Shown here piece by piece: positions 45,061-58,440 of a stretch of 64,000 bases of DNA (within the stretch, counting starts at the first letter, position 1; each line of letters starts with the position of its first letter). Source of the stretch: Taudactylus pleione (lineage: Eukaryota > Chordata > Amphibia > Anura > Myobatrachidae). The DNA lies in NCBI GenBank assembly GCA_031769625.1, contig JAUIMM010000124.1:12093501-12157500 (forward strand). The letters are read 5' to 3'. A program made the position numbers and the translations under genes. Under the pieces are notes generated by a model. The model ran no database searches. It had not been told where the DNA came from and saw only the letters and a program-made list of their open reading frames with translations.

Positions 45061-48000
45061 GATTAGGTAGGCACTGAGTAAAGTGAGAATTTGAAGAAAA
45101 CATGGTCACAGTGTGGATGAGGTAAGAATAGTGTATGTGTGAGAACGACAGTGTTGAAGGTTTTTCAAAAAAACTGGTGAAAGAACACAGTTGGTGAATG
45201 CGTATGCTTGATGACAAAAGGTTTTTTTTTATTGAGGGGAATATACGTTTTTTAAAGGGTTTTGAAAATTTGTAATAAAAAAGAATTTCAAAGTTGTGAG
45301 GCTAGGCAAAAGCAATGGTAAATCAGACTGTATATGCAAGGTTTAAAGGTTACTTTGCATTGGTTCAAATAAGAATTTAGTTTTTAGTGAAAAAAGAGGC
45401 AGCACATAATGTCTTGGCAATGACCAGACAAGGAGTTCAGTCTTGCATGTCCTGGTTATGCAGGCAGCAGATATTTGTTGTGAAGATGTAGTGAACTCAC
45501 ACTTGATGCTCCATAGGTGTTCATATGCAGTATTGATAGCAGTTTAGTTGTGTTTGACGAAATGTTCTCCTTTTGTTTTTCTTCGGTTTAACGGCGGTCT
45601 AACACTGACATTTTCCCTAAAATCTATTTTGCACTTGTGAAGGAGTCTGCTAACTACAGCGAAGGCTAAAACAGCCTAGTGAATGATATTTAAGTAGAGA
45701 TGTACCCAAGTGTGCATCCTAATTAATGACAACCCCCCACTGGCCAGCCAATACAGACCCAGCAATAAAATGGCTTAAACAAACATGTAGCACATACCAA
45801 ACATTTAGGACTTAAGATCAATCATGCCTACACACAATCTAAAGACTGGAGATAGTACTTATGGCAATTTATATACAATACAATATTATAAGACTGCAGC
45901 AGACTTCAGATATTAATTGTTGATTATCTAAATCTAAAATTCAAATAAAGCAGCACATCAGGAGTAATGTTCTCCAGCAGACTACAGATATTAATTGTTG
46001 ATTACCTAAATCTAAAAATTCTAAATTAGCATTAGTTCTGCGCTAGTATTATACAGTCGATAGTACACTGTCCACACACTAATTGTTGACCTAGCAACAG
46101 TTGACAAAACATACCACTACCCTAACTAGAGATGCCAACACGATCATTGCATTAAGAATTCTTCACATTCACGGATTCAAAATGGAGTCTAGGACATTTG
46201 GGGCCTACACACACATTAACTACTGCCAGGAAAGAGATTCTCCAGGCAGGTTAGAAAAAATGTTAAAAATTATCTGCTTTCAGGTGCACATACTGATTTT
46301 TATTTATTTGCTTAAGATATAAATGGAAATCCAAGGTGATTTTAATAAAACCCTTTTAAAATGTTTTTTAACTTCCTTCCTCTGGGAGCCTCACAATTCA
46401 TTCACTCTGTTTAGCAAGCTTCTGACCTGGACCTCTGGCCATCACCTTTTGCATTGCTTGGTTTTCTCAGCAGCAGGATGGCACTGATGAGGAGAGAGTA
46501 CGATGCAGGTGTGTGCGCATGCATATGTGGCCCCACAGATCTAAGTGATTCTGTCACTTAAGTCTGGATATGCAGGACAGGCGAAAACATACATAAAAGC
46601 ATGTTAGCGCAATTGTGAATCATGCAGGCTCATAAGATAAAGTTGCCAACCATCACAAATCTTAAGATATTTGCAACCTATGACATGAATGTAATTGCAA
46701 ATTGTGGCCATGGCTAATTCTGCATGAGCCCAAAGGTCTGTAAATGAAAGCCTTCGAGAAGCAGAGCTGTGCTGAATATGGTCAGTAGAGGGGCCATATG
46801 AAACTGGTACACTGTGAAGAAGTAGAAGTACTATTATTGGGAAGCAAGGATATGGAGAAAAATATTTAAATTCGCCTTTATAAACATCCTCCTATTCCTA
46901 ATGATTGTTGGTAGTGAAAGGAACGAATATTAACAGTGAGCGTGGCTGCATTACCCCTTGTTTCGTATGTACCTTATAATACTCAAGAAGCATAACATAC
47001 ACTACCTGAAAAATCCTGCTGCTTAGCTATTAGCAGACCCTTTGATTTTAAGCCTCAAACATTTCATGCCGTGTTTAAATCCAGAAGGTATAGAGAACAA
47101 GCAAGCAGGATGTGACCTGCAAGGGACCACTTATCCTCGAGCTTTTTATAAACATGTTATTCATATCCAATAGCTTAAAAATCATCTACAAAATGATGAC
47201 TTCCAGCACATATCCAAAGGCAGAATGCTAGACATAACATGATTCCAACAGTTACAACACAAAACCCATGTGGAATGTGATCTTTGAATTGTGCTGGAAA
47301 TACAGAATTGCTGAAGACAGGCCATTACTTGGTAATAAGAGCCTAGAGGGGTGAATATATATTTTATTAGTCCAGTATTTTTGTAGTGATCCATTCATTT
47401 GCATTACTACAGATAAAACAAAATATAATAAAATACATATAACTCAACAGAAGTTGCCTTGACTAGAAATCAAACCGAAAGCACCAAACCTCTCCTGAGA
47501 GAGAGCAGCGGCCAAGCCTCAAACAGGAAACATGCTCATTTCTGAGTCAACTTCACATGACCAATCGGAGTAATACCAGCACCAAAGGTTATTTTGTGAG
47601 CCACAGAGGAGCGACTCTGCATGAGAAAACTTTCTGTAGTCACATGCCATGGGTATGTAATGTTATTACACACCAATTAGCTGTTCATAAACTTCTATAA
47701 AACAGATCTCTGATAAAAAAAATTTTTTAGAACCAACTGAAATTATCTATGTACAAGATTTTTTTCAGTTCATTAACATTTTGTACATTTCCCTCAATAT
47801 AAAATGAATTTCTTACTGAATGGAGAAAACACCAGTTTACGTTATATTTAAGTCCCTGGTTATTTTACACTGGACACACCTCAACAATCAGAGTAAATAT
47901 TTTCTTGAATACATTATGAAAAGAAGAGTAAAATTCTAAAAAAATATTCACAGACATTATTTATATTCCTAACAAAGGGATCAATGTGAGGTCTAAAAAG

Positions 48001-48893
48001 CAGGAAAAGTCCCAGCTGACAACCATTTTAGAGTTTTCAAAACCATAGCAGAAAAATAAACTGAAAGAAATTGCACAGCATGGCTCAGTTATTTCTCAAT
48101 TTCCTTTCCGAATGCCTTGCTGTGCTTTTCCTTTCCTAGGTGGACTGGCAAAGATAAATTAGCATCATTATTTCTCTGGAGCAACATAGCCTGCTTATCT
48201 TCTTCAAAGTACAGGCTCGGTTCAAATAATATGCAAAGATGACTCTGCTATTTCACTTGACAAATTTGTGGGTCATAATGTTAAAGATACACTGGGGAAA
48301 CATCTTGGCATTATCTTTTTACATTGCCCATCACCCTATCTGACATGATCCCATTTAATCATGATACTCTTTTCTGGTAGCAGGATTTACATTCATGTGT
48401 TTACTTCTCTTCTGTCAAAACAAAAGGTAGAGAAGCCATGAAAAAAAAGCATCTAGTGGAATGGCCGCTAAGAAACCTACACTTACAATAAATACCCAGG
48501 GTGACAAGCTTCTCTACTGTAATGTACCAATACTAACAGAAATTGTCTCCTTGCGTTTTATTTATAAAATTCTGTAAGGTCTATCCAGTCGCCAATATGC
48601 ATGAACAGTGGGAGCTAGGGAGACAGGACATACCTAGCCAGAGAAGAGGAACTGCTGTGGACGGGGTGCTTGGCGAAACAGATGGAGCACAGGTGCTGGA
48701 GCAGAGACCAGGACCTAGCAGTGGATAGAGAGGGGGGTTCTCCCTTTACTAGTTGTGAATAATGAGCTTTACCCGGTAATCAAGTGTGATAGTCATTCTA
48801 AAGGCAAATGATACACATGAGTAGTGCAGTCGTGTAGCCACTTTAAGTCACACTGCAAACTTTCATGACTAATCTTCCACCACCTACACTTGT
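45061..48893. other. Probable qki intron, no gene seen
   Basis: Moderately AT-rich and apparently mostly single-copy. A pair of near-identical segments (TTAATTGTTGATTA...CTAAATCTAAAA) at 45914-45940 and 45990-46018 is a short local duplication. No exon, RNA gene or transposon ends recognised. Confidence 0.4.
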
Positions 48894-48895
48894 TA

Positions 48896-50204
48896 CACTT
48901 CCTGTCAACAGTTTTAGAATACCCCCATTGAAATTGAACTCCGTAAATAACCTGAAATGGTACAAAAGTAAATGGTAAATTAGAGGTTAAAAAAAAATAA
49001 AATGAGGTTAGCAAAAACAGAAAAATAAAAATTTTAGCAATATATAAAGGGCATTTTTCAGGAACAAGTAATGTGTTAAGAACTTACAGCTGCTCTGCAG
49101 AAATGGAAGTAACTTAAGCCTTAATGTTAATGCGATTAATTCCTACAGGTGTCCTATCAGTTGATTACAAACCCACTGTATGTATAAAAGGGTTGACTAT
49201 TACACACCCTAAAGCATTATTTGGACACTATTGCATTGCATGAATTAGTATTTTGTTACCATAACAGCAAAGAATGCCAAGGGGTCAGTGAGTACATTTT
49301 AATACACCATCAAAAGGTACTTGGAAGCTAACAGGAAGCATGAAGCACCACCAGTGGACTATTGAAGCATGGAAGGTCTTATGGACAGATTTATCAAAAT
49401 TTGAAAAAACAAGTTTTTCACGCAGGGTTTTTGTACGCTGCTGGTTTGGCAGAGGAGGGTTCAACAGTGTGTAACACCAATTGTCATACATGGAGGAACG
49501 TGATGGTCTGGGGTTCTTTTGTTGGATCAACTTGCACAGAGTGAATGGCACCCTAAACAAAAAGGGCTACCACAGCAATTGCAAAACCATGCAATACACT
49601 GTGGTCTACACCTAGTTGGTAAAGGTTTCATTCTACAGTAAGATAATGACTCAAAACATGCCTCTAGGCTATGTCAGAACCTCAAAGTTATTTTTACCTT
49701 AGAATGGAGGTATATTTTGGGTGATTATCTTGATGTAGGACGGACACTTGACCAATCAGACACACTAGATGGTATTGATCGCATGGCGCTGCAAAATGCT
49801 GTGATTGCCTTTTTGCTTCAGGGAAAAAGGTCAAATAATGAAAACTGTAGGCTTCAAATCATGGAATGGCCAGCAGAGACTCCAGACTTAAACCACATTG
49901 TTTGTGATAAACTAGGATGAACCTACAAGTGCAGCACAACTGTAGGAACTTCTGCAACAATGTTGGAAAGATCTTCCAGATCAATATTTCCTTTCTATTG
50001 TAAAAAGAATGCCACAAGTGTGGCGGTTATATCTGCTATTCTGAGGAGCTAAAAAAGAAAATTTAGATTCAATGTGATAAAATGTTTCTATAATTTTTTT
50101 TTATATGCTTTAATTTCAGAGTACATTGAGACATTAAATTGCATCAATTTCTATAAAACCTGAAGAAAAATAAAAAGGTGTTTTAAAATTTGTGACTGGT
50201 CGTT
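48896..50204 (+). mobile_element. Old Tc1-like transposon (about 1.3 kb)
   Basis: The left end, after TA, reads CACTTCCTGTCAACAGTTTT and then AGAATACCC. The complement of the right end reads ACGACCAGTCACAAATTTTA and then AAACACC, followed by TA (50205-50206). The ends are diverged but mirror each other. Confidence 0.65.
49340..50055 (+). pseudogene. Dead Tc1 transposase fragment
   Basis: VLWTDLSKFE (about 49376) keeps the first catalytic Asp. MVWGSF (about 49503) and RVNGTLNKKGYHS (about 49540) follow in shifted frames. The second catalytic region DNDSKHASR (about 49646) is preceded by a stop. MEWPAETPDLNHI-VCDKLG (about 49861) corresponds to the family's PDLNPIE motif but has lost the segment with the catalytic Glu. 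The N-terminal DNA-binding domain is not recognisable. Frameshifts throughout. Confidence 0.85.
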
Positions 50205-50206
50205 TA

Positions 50207-53200
50207 CAAAAACACACAACATACATTTCAATCCATCAGTATAAACAACCTGAGTTCTCATGACTTATAAATTGGTAGTCACTTTATTGCATTCATTAAG
50301 AAAATGTATTAACTTATTAAATATTAATTACTACACTTTGTATAAATCAACTCACATCTCTGACTTGTATAAAAAACCTCCATGGCTTCTAATATTCATA
50401 ACTTACAGAGGGGGGTGCATTATACCTTCTGGAACATACAAGTAATGCTAATATATGTATAATCTGTATATTAAAGAACGCCTCCTGCTATTAATTACCA
50501 CCGTTTTTTTTGAGAATATATTGGATATATATCACATACTCAGTCTGCATCCGCATGACTTAATATTGTCACCAATATTAAACAAGATATTTCTAATATC
50601 CTATAATCTACAGTAGGGGGAACACATTATACCATATAACTACTGTTATGAAGTGCAATAATAATTTCATTAAACAGCTTGGGGGTGTGGCGAGAAATTA
50701 TTTTCCACCTATGATGGAGAGCATATGAAGTAGAAGCAGTCTTGAATTTACAGCTGAAACTGAATAACGTGACTCTGGGTTCTAGTATACAGTCCATTAA
50801 TGAGGCCAATTCAGCTGCAATGTTGCAAAGTAGTTTGGGTAAGTGCACTCAGGAGAGAAGAGTGACACTTTTAAACAGTGTTGAGTAAAACATCACGATA
50901 GAAAAAAAAATGTATATATTTATTAATATAAATGCATTGCTATACATTTCCAAAGGATACAGCTAACCAAGCATTTCATATATCCTGCATGGTTTCCAAT
51001 ATACAACAGTTGTGTGCACTGAGTCTGCGTTGTCATATCTCTGATTAAACGGGAAGTAAAAATGTTGGCATTGCTAAATTTTTTCTGTATTAAATACATT
51101 TAAATAAATGTGAATCAGAGCCTTTAAGAAGCTAGAACCTGCAGACAATATATGACTGTTTAGGTCAGCCAGTCACAGCTCGTCTTACAGCCATCTTTGC
51201 TCTGTACTTATTATTGAATGCTGGAATGAATTGGTCTCTGTGGGGACAAAATGTGTCAATCACGTGGCCTATTTAGAAGCTGGAGTTACAGTGTTGCCTG
51301 GAAGAAAACGTTACTATTTACAGTGCTTTGCTCATAGGCCCCTTGCTCCAGCCAGCCAAGTGGTTGTTTTGCAAAGCACTGAGAAGCACTGTAGTGTGCG
51401 GCTTGGAGCTGCAAGTCTGAACAAAGAGCCTTTGACTGAGAGGTCTTTGAAAATGCTGAAGTAAGTGAAAAACATGTGACCAGCTACCTAAACCCTGCAA
51501 TTAATCAAACACTACTTCCACCTTAGAGCTTAAGGGTAAAAGATAGTGTACTATTTTAGATTAAATAACAGAGGACACTACTTTACATATGATTAGACCT
51601 GCCAGAAATAACTTTGTTATAAGATGAAGTCATGGCTGTGAAGACTACATTATTTACCAACAAGGCACCGCCTGATCACCATCCACTATTAACTAGCACA
51701 AAAATAACAGAAAATCCCTTTAACTGAATACAAATTGAGCAGGTGCCTAATGTGACACACGGAGAACAAAGGAAAAACTACACCTCTAATAGGTCACAAT
51801 TCCTGAATAGGATCATAAAAAACAGGAATTTCTATTTTTAATGGAGCTTAAAAACAAAAAAAGACAAAACCTACATAACATTTATATGAAGGCTGTTCTG
51901 TTTTTCCGTAAATGTTCTCTGCAAAGCATTTAGTCTTTGCACTTTGTCACGCTATTAACATATTTTAAAATGAAAATTTGTATCTTTTAGTTATTCATTT
52001 AAAAAATGTATTTCTAAATGTATTTCTAAATATATTATATATATATATATTTGTACTGTGCACTGCACCCCAGTATGCTGTATTACCCCAGAGCGTGAGC
52101 CTAAAAGCGGTCTGAGTCCACGCAGCTGTGAAGTGGTCAGAATTAACTGTAAATGACTGGAAATTAATGTAATTGAGGTTTTTTAAAAATACTCTAGGAA
52201 CAAAAAAGGTCCAAATTATGTGATATTAGCTTTTTTTAAATTTTTGAAAAAAGCTAATCCAGCAAAAATGATCCGGCGCACCCCTCTACTATTTTAAATT
52301 CAGAATATGTGGGAAAATAAGTTGGCGAATGAATTGTTTCAAACAGTATTTTACTCTTCCTGAAGAACCAATAAAATTAGGAGTTACTTAGAAATTGAAG
52401 AAAAAGTGATGCTTCAGATACAAGTATTTTGCAAATACAACCTGCCACTATCTCACAGATAGTGGCAGAGTGAATCCAATACCTTTAAGTGTACAGTTGT
52501 TATACAAGTGTAAACAGATTTGAAGCAGTCATTGTAAATAAGTTTCACAGTAATAGGTGCCAGAGGAATGCATACATCTGGCTAATGTATGAAGATAGAC
52601 CAACAGAATAAAAATAAAGAAGAATATATATTAACTAACAGACAAAGAGGTAAGAGGGCCCTGCTCACAAGGTTAGGCATTTGATACACATGGATAAGTG
52701 CAACATAGTGCATAATTGGACAAGCCAGGTTGCAAAGGTTCTTGGTGGGCTGTATGATCCATTCAAACAGCAGTGTTTGCATGGGGACAGTGGGATGTGC
52801 TAGTGTAGAAAGAGAACATATGTAAAGTTATGTATGTGTCTGTAGATCTATTTTATTCATAATAATAACAAATATAAAACGGACATGTTGTGCAGATTTC
52901 GAAACAGCTTAGTAACAGTAAAATCTACAGCACAAAGATGTGATAAAACTGATTTTTTTTTTTTACTAACAATTCAAAATGGTTCAGCATTTACAGTAAA
53001 TATTACAAATCTGTCAAAAAAAACTAAAAAAAAAAAAAAAAAAAAAAAAGACTTAAAAACTTTCATGCCAAATGAGCTAAATAAATATTTCCAGCATAAT
53101 TATCTAGCATTTAATAATTATGCAATGTAATTGCAACCAAAATTGCCAGCTTGGTGAGTAATTGAATTTGTGGAAAGGTTAATAATTATGTGGAAAAACT

Positions 53201-54046
53201 TCAACTAAACTGTTTATATATTACACATATAAGTCCTTAAAATGTTAAATCTCTGGTTGCAAAAATAGATAAATATACTTTCTAGCAATTAACAAATACC
53301 AAACATTTAAAGCAACATAACATTAACTAAACACAAAAATGATTTAACACTCCACGTAAGAAAGCATGCTGTTGTCTGCAACACCGGTGTTGCTGGCCTA
53401 ACATATTAAATGAAGGGTTAAGAGCCAGGGGATCACTGAATTGACTTTTCTATACACTAAATCATGGATGACCTCAAAATTGTACGCCCTTGTGGCCTAA
53501 AATGATAATCACTGCCACTTAAAATGTGTCAGCAGACAGGTAAATCGAACAATTAATGTTTAGGGTCTGAACTGTCTCTGTTTGGAAATATGACATTTGT
53601 AAGACATTTAAAGGCAATTAAGCATAGATAATGCATCAAAGGAAGTCAAACACTAACCACAGAGATGTGTGCTTATAAAGCTATATATCCTTCCATTGCT
53701 TGTTAAGGAACTATTATCATCACCTCCTTCCTTTAACAGTACTGCTAGTTTCCATTGTGGGACATAATTAAGAATACCATTACAAAGATAATACTGTACA
53801 AACAGGCAAATAATTGAAGTAAAAAATTTTCAATGTGAAGGATATGATTGAATTTTCTAAATACACAATAAGCAAACTAGTTTAGGGAAGGTATTCACAA
53901 ATCAGGATAATTGCTACAAATTAGTTGAAGAAATACAATGGAGATTGTATAAGGGGTATATTTTGTTTGTACATTAGGCAAACTGGATACAACTTCCTCT
54001 TTTAAAAACAATTATTTATTCAGACATCTGGTTATAATGTTTTACA
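50207..54046. other. Probable qki intron, no supported gene
   Basis: It contains a (TA)n run at 52027-52050, a 24-A run at 53026-53049, and a short fragment of the 44-kb repeat near 52645-52680. 51140-51470 is less AT-rich and ends in AA|GTAAGT, a good donor on the plus strand, but nothing else supports an exon. Confidence 0.4.
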
Positions 54047-54054
54047 GTCTAACC

Positions 54055-54417
54055 CAGGGATGGGGAACTTCAGGCCCGCGGGCCACATAAGGCTAGTGGA
54101 ATCATTCGTTCTTGCCCTCTGAGCTTTTTTTCTGCTAGTCTCATCTGGATAGCACGGTGCCTAGAATAGCACTCTGCAGCCAAAATCTATGCAGCAGTGC
54201 CGTCTGGAGTGTCCTTAGGACGCTTCAGACGGTCACACCGCTGCCCTTACAGGTCCCCGGCACATTCTCAGGATGCGCCATGCATTGCTGTAATCACCAG
54301 CGATTGTGACCCCGCCCTCGTGATGTCACAAGGAGGGGGCGTGGCCTGCACCGGGCCCGTGATTAATGTTATATATATCAAAATGACCCTCGGCAGAAAA
54401 AAGGTTCCCCACCCCTG
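54055..54417. mobile_element. hAT MITE (363 bp) with perfect 8-bp duplication
   Basis: CAGGGATGGGGAACTTC at the left is mirrored by a right end whose complement is CAGGGGTGGGGAACCTT. GTCTAACC is duplicated at 54047-54054 and 54418-54425. GC-rich interior. It fits the hAT-Charlie type of ends. Confidence 0.95.
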
Positions 54418-54688
54418 GTCTAACCAATAAGGTATCTAGAATATCTGTGTCTTACACAAAAAGGCTGGAACCATTTATTTAGAATTTCAACAATAATCAC
54501 CTTATGGAATTCCCTTGCCGATCAAATAACGGGTTCAAAGAGCAACACGTCACGAAATAAACTGTGCCAATCAAGTTAGATAATCATATAGAACGTATTC
54601 CTTTTGGACATTATGAATTAAGACAGCAACTAACTTTATTAAAAGTGTTTCAGATTGTAAAATGTGGCACTTGTGTGGTATATGTTAA

Positions 54689-55034
54689 AGGTGCCTACAC
54701 AGTTAGCAATATTTTACACGATTTGCCCGATTCCGACGCATCGCGACGACAAATTGTGTAAAATATGTCCTAATCATGAGTCTACTCACGATCACGATGC
54801 GCGTACCCGCTGGTCGTACATCACATCTTCAGATCTGCGTGCTGTAGGGCAGATTTGTCGATCTCAGTCACAATGCACTGGAATAGTTAGGAGGCACGAT
54901 AGATCGTTTGTCACATTGGACAGTTTTTAACACCAAATCGTGTCCACGACTGCCAGAGAGCTGCTGGGGAGAGTTCAAGGGGAAATCGGATACAATGTCT
55001 GATCGTGAGCACATCGCCAAGTGTGTAGGCACCT
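54689..55034. mobile_element. TTAA-target MITE (346 bp), AGGTGCCTACACA ends
   Basis: Perfect 13-bp ends AGGTGCCTACACA and complement are flanked by TTAA on both sides (54685-54688 and 55035-55038). TTAA duplication is typical of piggyBac and Kolobok elements. The ends do not look like piggyBac's CCC, so Kolobok is the better guess. Internal pairs such as ACACGATTTG / CAAATCGTGT extend the foldback. Confidence 0.9.
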
Positions 55035-55038
55035 TTAA

Positions 55039-56229
55039 GACAAGTTTGGATTCGGAGATGGGATTTATCACCATGGCGAAGGTACCTTCACAAAGTGATT
55101 CCAAGTCTCTTATCTCACAGCTTCTTTTTAGATCCAGCAATCCTAACACTGCAATTCAAGATAATTAATTTAGATTTTTTGGTTCAGACCTAACACATTT
55201 TAAGTTTCTTTAAATATACCAGCAGTTGCAGCCAATTGTGTTTACGCCTTTATACATTTGAAGATTTACACTTATACATGCAGTGCATGAAGTCATAAGA
55301 AAGATAGGGCTACTTTAACTTCACTGAGGATGGATTTACTAACTGTAGCTACTACTGTAGTAACTAAAAACTGATTTAAGATCAACTTTATGCCTGCATT
55401 CAGTATACAAAAACTGCTTATATAAAAAAAAAAAAAAAAAGAAAACCTTCATCTGGACTGGGCATAATGAATCTCTTCCTCCTCAGGCTGTGGGAAAGCA
55501 GCATTCAAGTGTAAACACTTCCCAATGAAAAATGTAAAAAAAACCTAAATGTTAACACTGACGGTCAAGTCAATTTTATGGACTAAATGAAGGCTGCACG
55601 AGCCAATGAATGGTGATTTTTTTCCTCTCTTATGAGGAATGAGGAAACTATGTGCAGAGATTAAAATTATACTGTTATTAGCACACCAATATATAAATGT
55701 AAATTCTCCCATTTGCACTCCATTCCTACAGCACATATTTTCTAATTTATTGTCCCTGCTGCAGCTTCTATCATCTGAGACACCTGCTAGGAATTGAATG
55801 GCTTTTAAAGTAAAGATAAGATAGGACATTACAGGAGACTGCTACTTTGAGCAGCTTCTTGTGGCTTCAGTTGTTGGGTTTTGTCCACCCCTTCCATTAC
55901 AGCTGGCCGCTTACCACTGAGCGTTATCACATTTTAATGGAATCTTTTCCACCAGCTGTTTCACATGCTCCAACCTCTCAGAAATCATGAATGCTACTTA
56001 AAAAGGAACTCGGGAATTGAATGGAACATTTTCCAGAAAGAGCAGCTAAAAAAAAAAAACGGGAATAAAATTAAACTTGCCAACTTAAATTTTTCTTTGC
56101 AGGCTTTTTTTTTTTTTTAAACATTCTAGGGACAAATGGACACCATCGGTTTGTAATAAATCCACATCATATCTTCAGAAACTTGACATTCACATTTAAT
56201 AGAAATTTGAATAATAAACGTTAATGTTC
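55039..56229. other. Probable qki intron, no gene seen
   Basis: Contains an A-run (55424-55440) and a T-run near 56110. 55850-56040 reads as ordinary single-copy sequence with better base balance. Confidence 0.4.
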
Positions 56230-56580
56230 ATTTTAATGGATGCCTCTTTATGGGGGCGTGACGTGGCCAAAGGGGGCGGGGCCCGGCACCTGACGTGATG
56301 TTGGGGGCGGAGCAATGGGCGTGACAGCGCGATCGCGTCATCGTGGCTCCGCCCCCTCTGCACAATGCCGTGATTAATGGCATTGTGCAGCCAGGGGGTG
56401 GCGCCACAGTTCAGCGCGAATCGCGTCACCGGCGCCCCTGCTGCCGGTGTTTTTACTTAAAAGTGCGGGGAGGGGATGCGGGCACATCGCCGGGAGGAGT
56501 GCCTGCCTTCCCGGGAGGTCGGGAGCGGCACCCGATTTTCGGGAGGCTCCCGACCAAATCGGGAGGGTAGGCAAGTATGA
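56230..56580. repeat. GC/CpG-rich dispersed repeat ending GGGTAGGCAAGTATGAT
   Basis: A sharp GC island in an AT-rich setting. It holds a perfect 12-bp hairpin, CTGCACAATGCC (56358-56369) with GGCATTGTGCAG (56379-56390), and CGGGAGG / CCTCCCG-type modules near the right end. The last 15 bp also occur at about 35440, and complemented at 33303-33315. Open frames here are GC artefacts. Confidence 0.6.
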
Positions 56581-58391
56581 TCTTACGCTTTATCGTTTAT
56601 GACAAAGTGACCTAGGTGGCATACAGTAGTGTTGCAAGGTCATAAAATAGATCTAAAGAAAGCACATACACAATGACCAATAAAGCTGTAACTGGTAGAA
56701 CTTTTACTTTCATGGCAAAAATATTTCTCAATATGACCTTACAACAAAGGCATGTCTGATGGTAAAGTAAAAGGACGTTCAAACCATAAAGGATTCTGCA
56801 AAGATTCAAGGGCTCACTGGGTTAGGAAACAACATGGACTGGAGAACCTAAAAAGGTTGAACAGAGATGTTTTACACCTCGTGTAATGACAGCCGCTTGT
56901 AACAAATGCAGCGTGAAAAAAATCAGAAGCCCTCTGTTATCAGGCTGGTTGTTTATAACCATGGAATGTAATGGGGCATTTGTACGTCATCAATGTCGTT
57001 ATCTTTGTGGACATGTACAGCAACATAAACATTTTCCACATATGCAAGAAAACGAGGTAAGGCGTCTGAAAATTTGATTGCAATTAATGAAAAGGTAAAA
57101 AGAATCATTTGAATAGTTTCCATATTTAGAAAAAAAAAGTGTGCGGTTAGCACATTACTGCTCACTTCTATAAAACAGTTCTGATTGCTACAGCTGACTT
57201 CTTGAGTACAAGAGAAGGTTAAACAAGCATAAGTGATGTTCATCACTTTAGACGTATGTGAAAGCAGAGTCCATTTTCTCACATTTCAGCGGCATCCGAG
57301 CCGACGAACGAGTCAGCAGGTCACAGCCTAGATTGCTTGCAAGCCTGAACCGCTAACGTATTACCGTGTGACCTAACAGAACCCAAGTCCGGAAGCCGCC
57401 AACCTTACTCATTCATGTTTTATTTATAGTTTTCCTTGGCACTTTGTGTGCCTTTACACATTGATCTGTCAAGCATAGAGTTGAAAATTGCATACACAGG
57501 AGTTAAAAATCAATACCAGCATAATGTATACTGAAACAATACAAGTCATTGATGTTTAGCTGGATTACTCAAAAACAGATCTAATCTACCAAAAGGGTTT
57601 TCAATCCATGCTTGGAGCTCTGCACTTGTTATTTCATTTTTTCTTACTCCAGGGATTTCATGTAAACTGTCTTATGAAATGTGCTTACTGTATTGTATTT
57701 AGCAGAAACAGTTTAGCCTTAATAAGCTGATCGCCTGTGAAGGAGCATGGATGAACTCTTCCTCATTAAGAATGTAAGCAGCTTTTTAACAGCCTTACTG
57801 GCTGCCCAGCCTATGCCAAATGAATAAGGAAATTTACCTTTCAATGAAGTAATTTATAGGTTTATTCAAGCTCCCCAAACTAGTTTTAAAGGAACGCCTC
57901 TTATGTTTGCATATTCCCATGGTAACTCATTTAGTGTGGCAGAAAGGCAGGTCCAAACCAATCCCTGTTTATCTTAAGGCTAAACCTCTTAAAATGGCAA
58001 TTCTGCTCTGACAGTCAGAAGAGAATGCTAATTACTGTACTCTTGGTCCCTAGACAGATTGGTCTCTCAAATTAATACATGCTTGAGGGAAAACAGAAGC
58101 AACACCGCCCTGAACAAAAAGGCCTGCATTTCTCCTGCTCATGCTGAGTAGTTCATTACTGCAGTTGATTATGGAATCCAAAAATTGTGATTGTATTTCA
58201 CTTGTAATTTGTTGCATACCTAAATAATATATCAAGCCATTTTTACATTATCTATAAGAAGTTGAAATCCCTTCAACACAAAATATCCGTTATGGATTAA
58301 CATGAAATTTTCTAAGTTAAAAAGGGTAGGTTTAATAATTGGTAGATGTAAGGGATGGACATTATAAAATGCGATACATATAGAGATATAG

Positions 58392-58440
<49 letters not shown>

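Noticed and set aside
44543..45217. 224-codon minus-strand open frame
   Set aside because: It is the pyrimidine strand of a G/A-rich tract; composition explains it and no domain is visible.
54868..55168. 86-93-codon frames on both strands
   Set aside because: Within the TTAA MITE; palindromic sequence gives mirrored frames.
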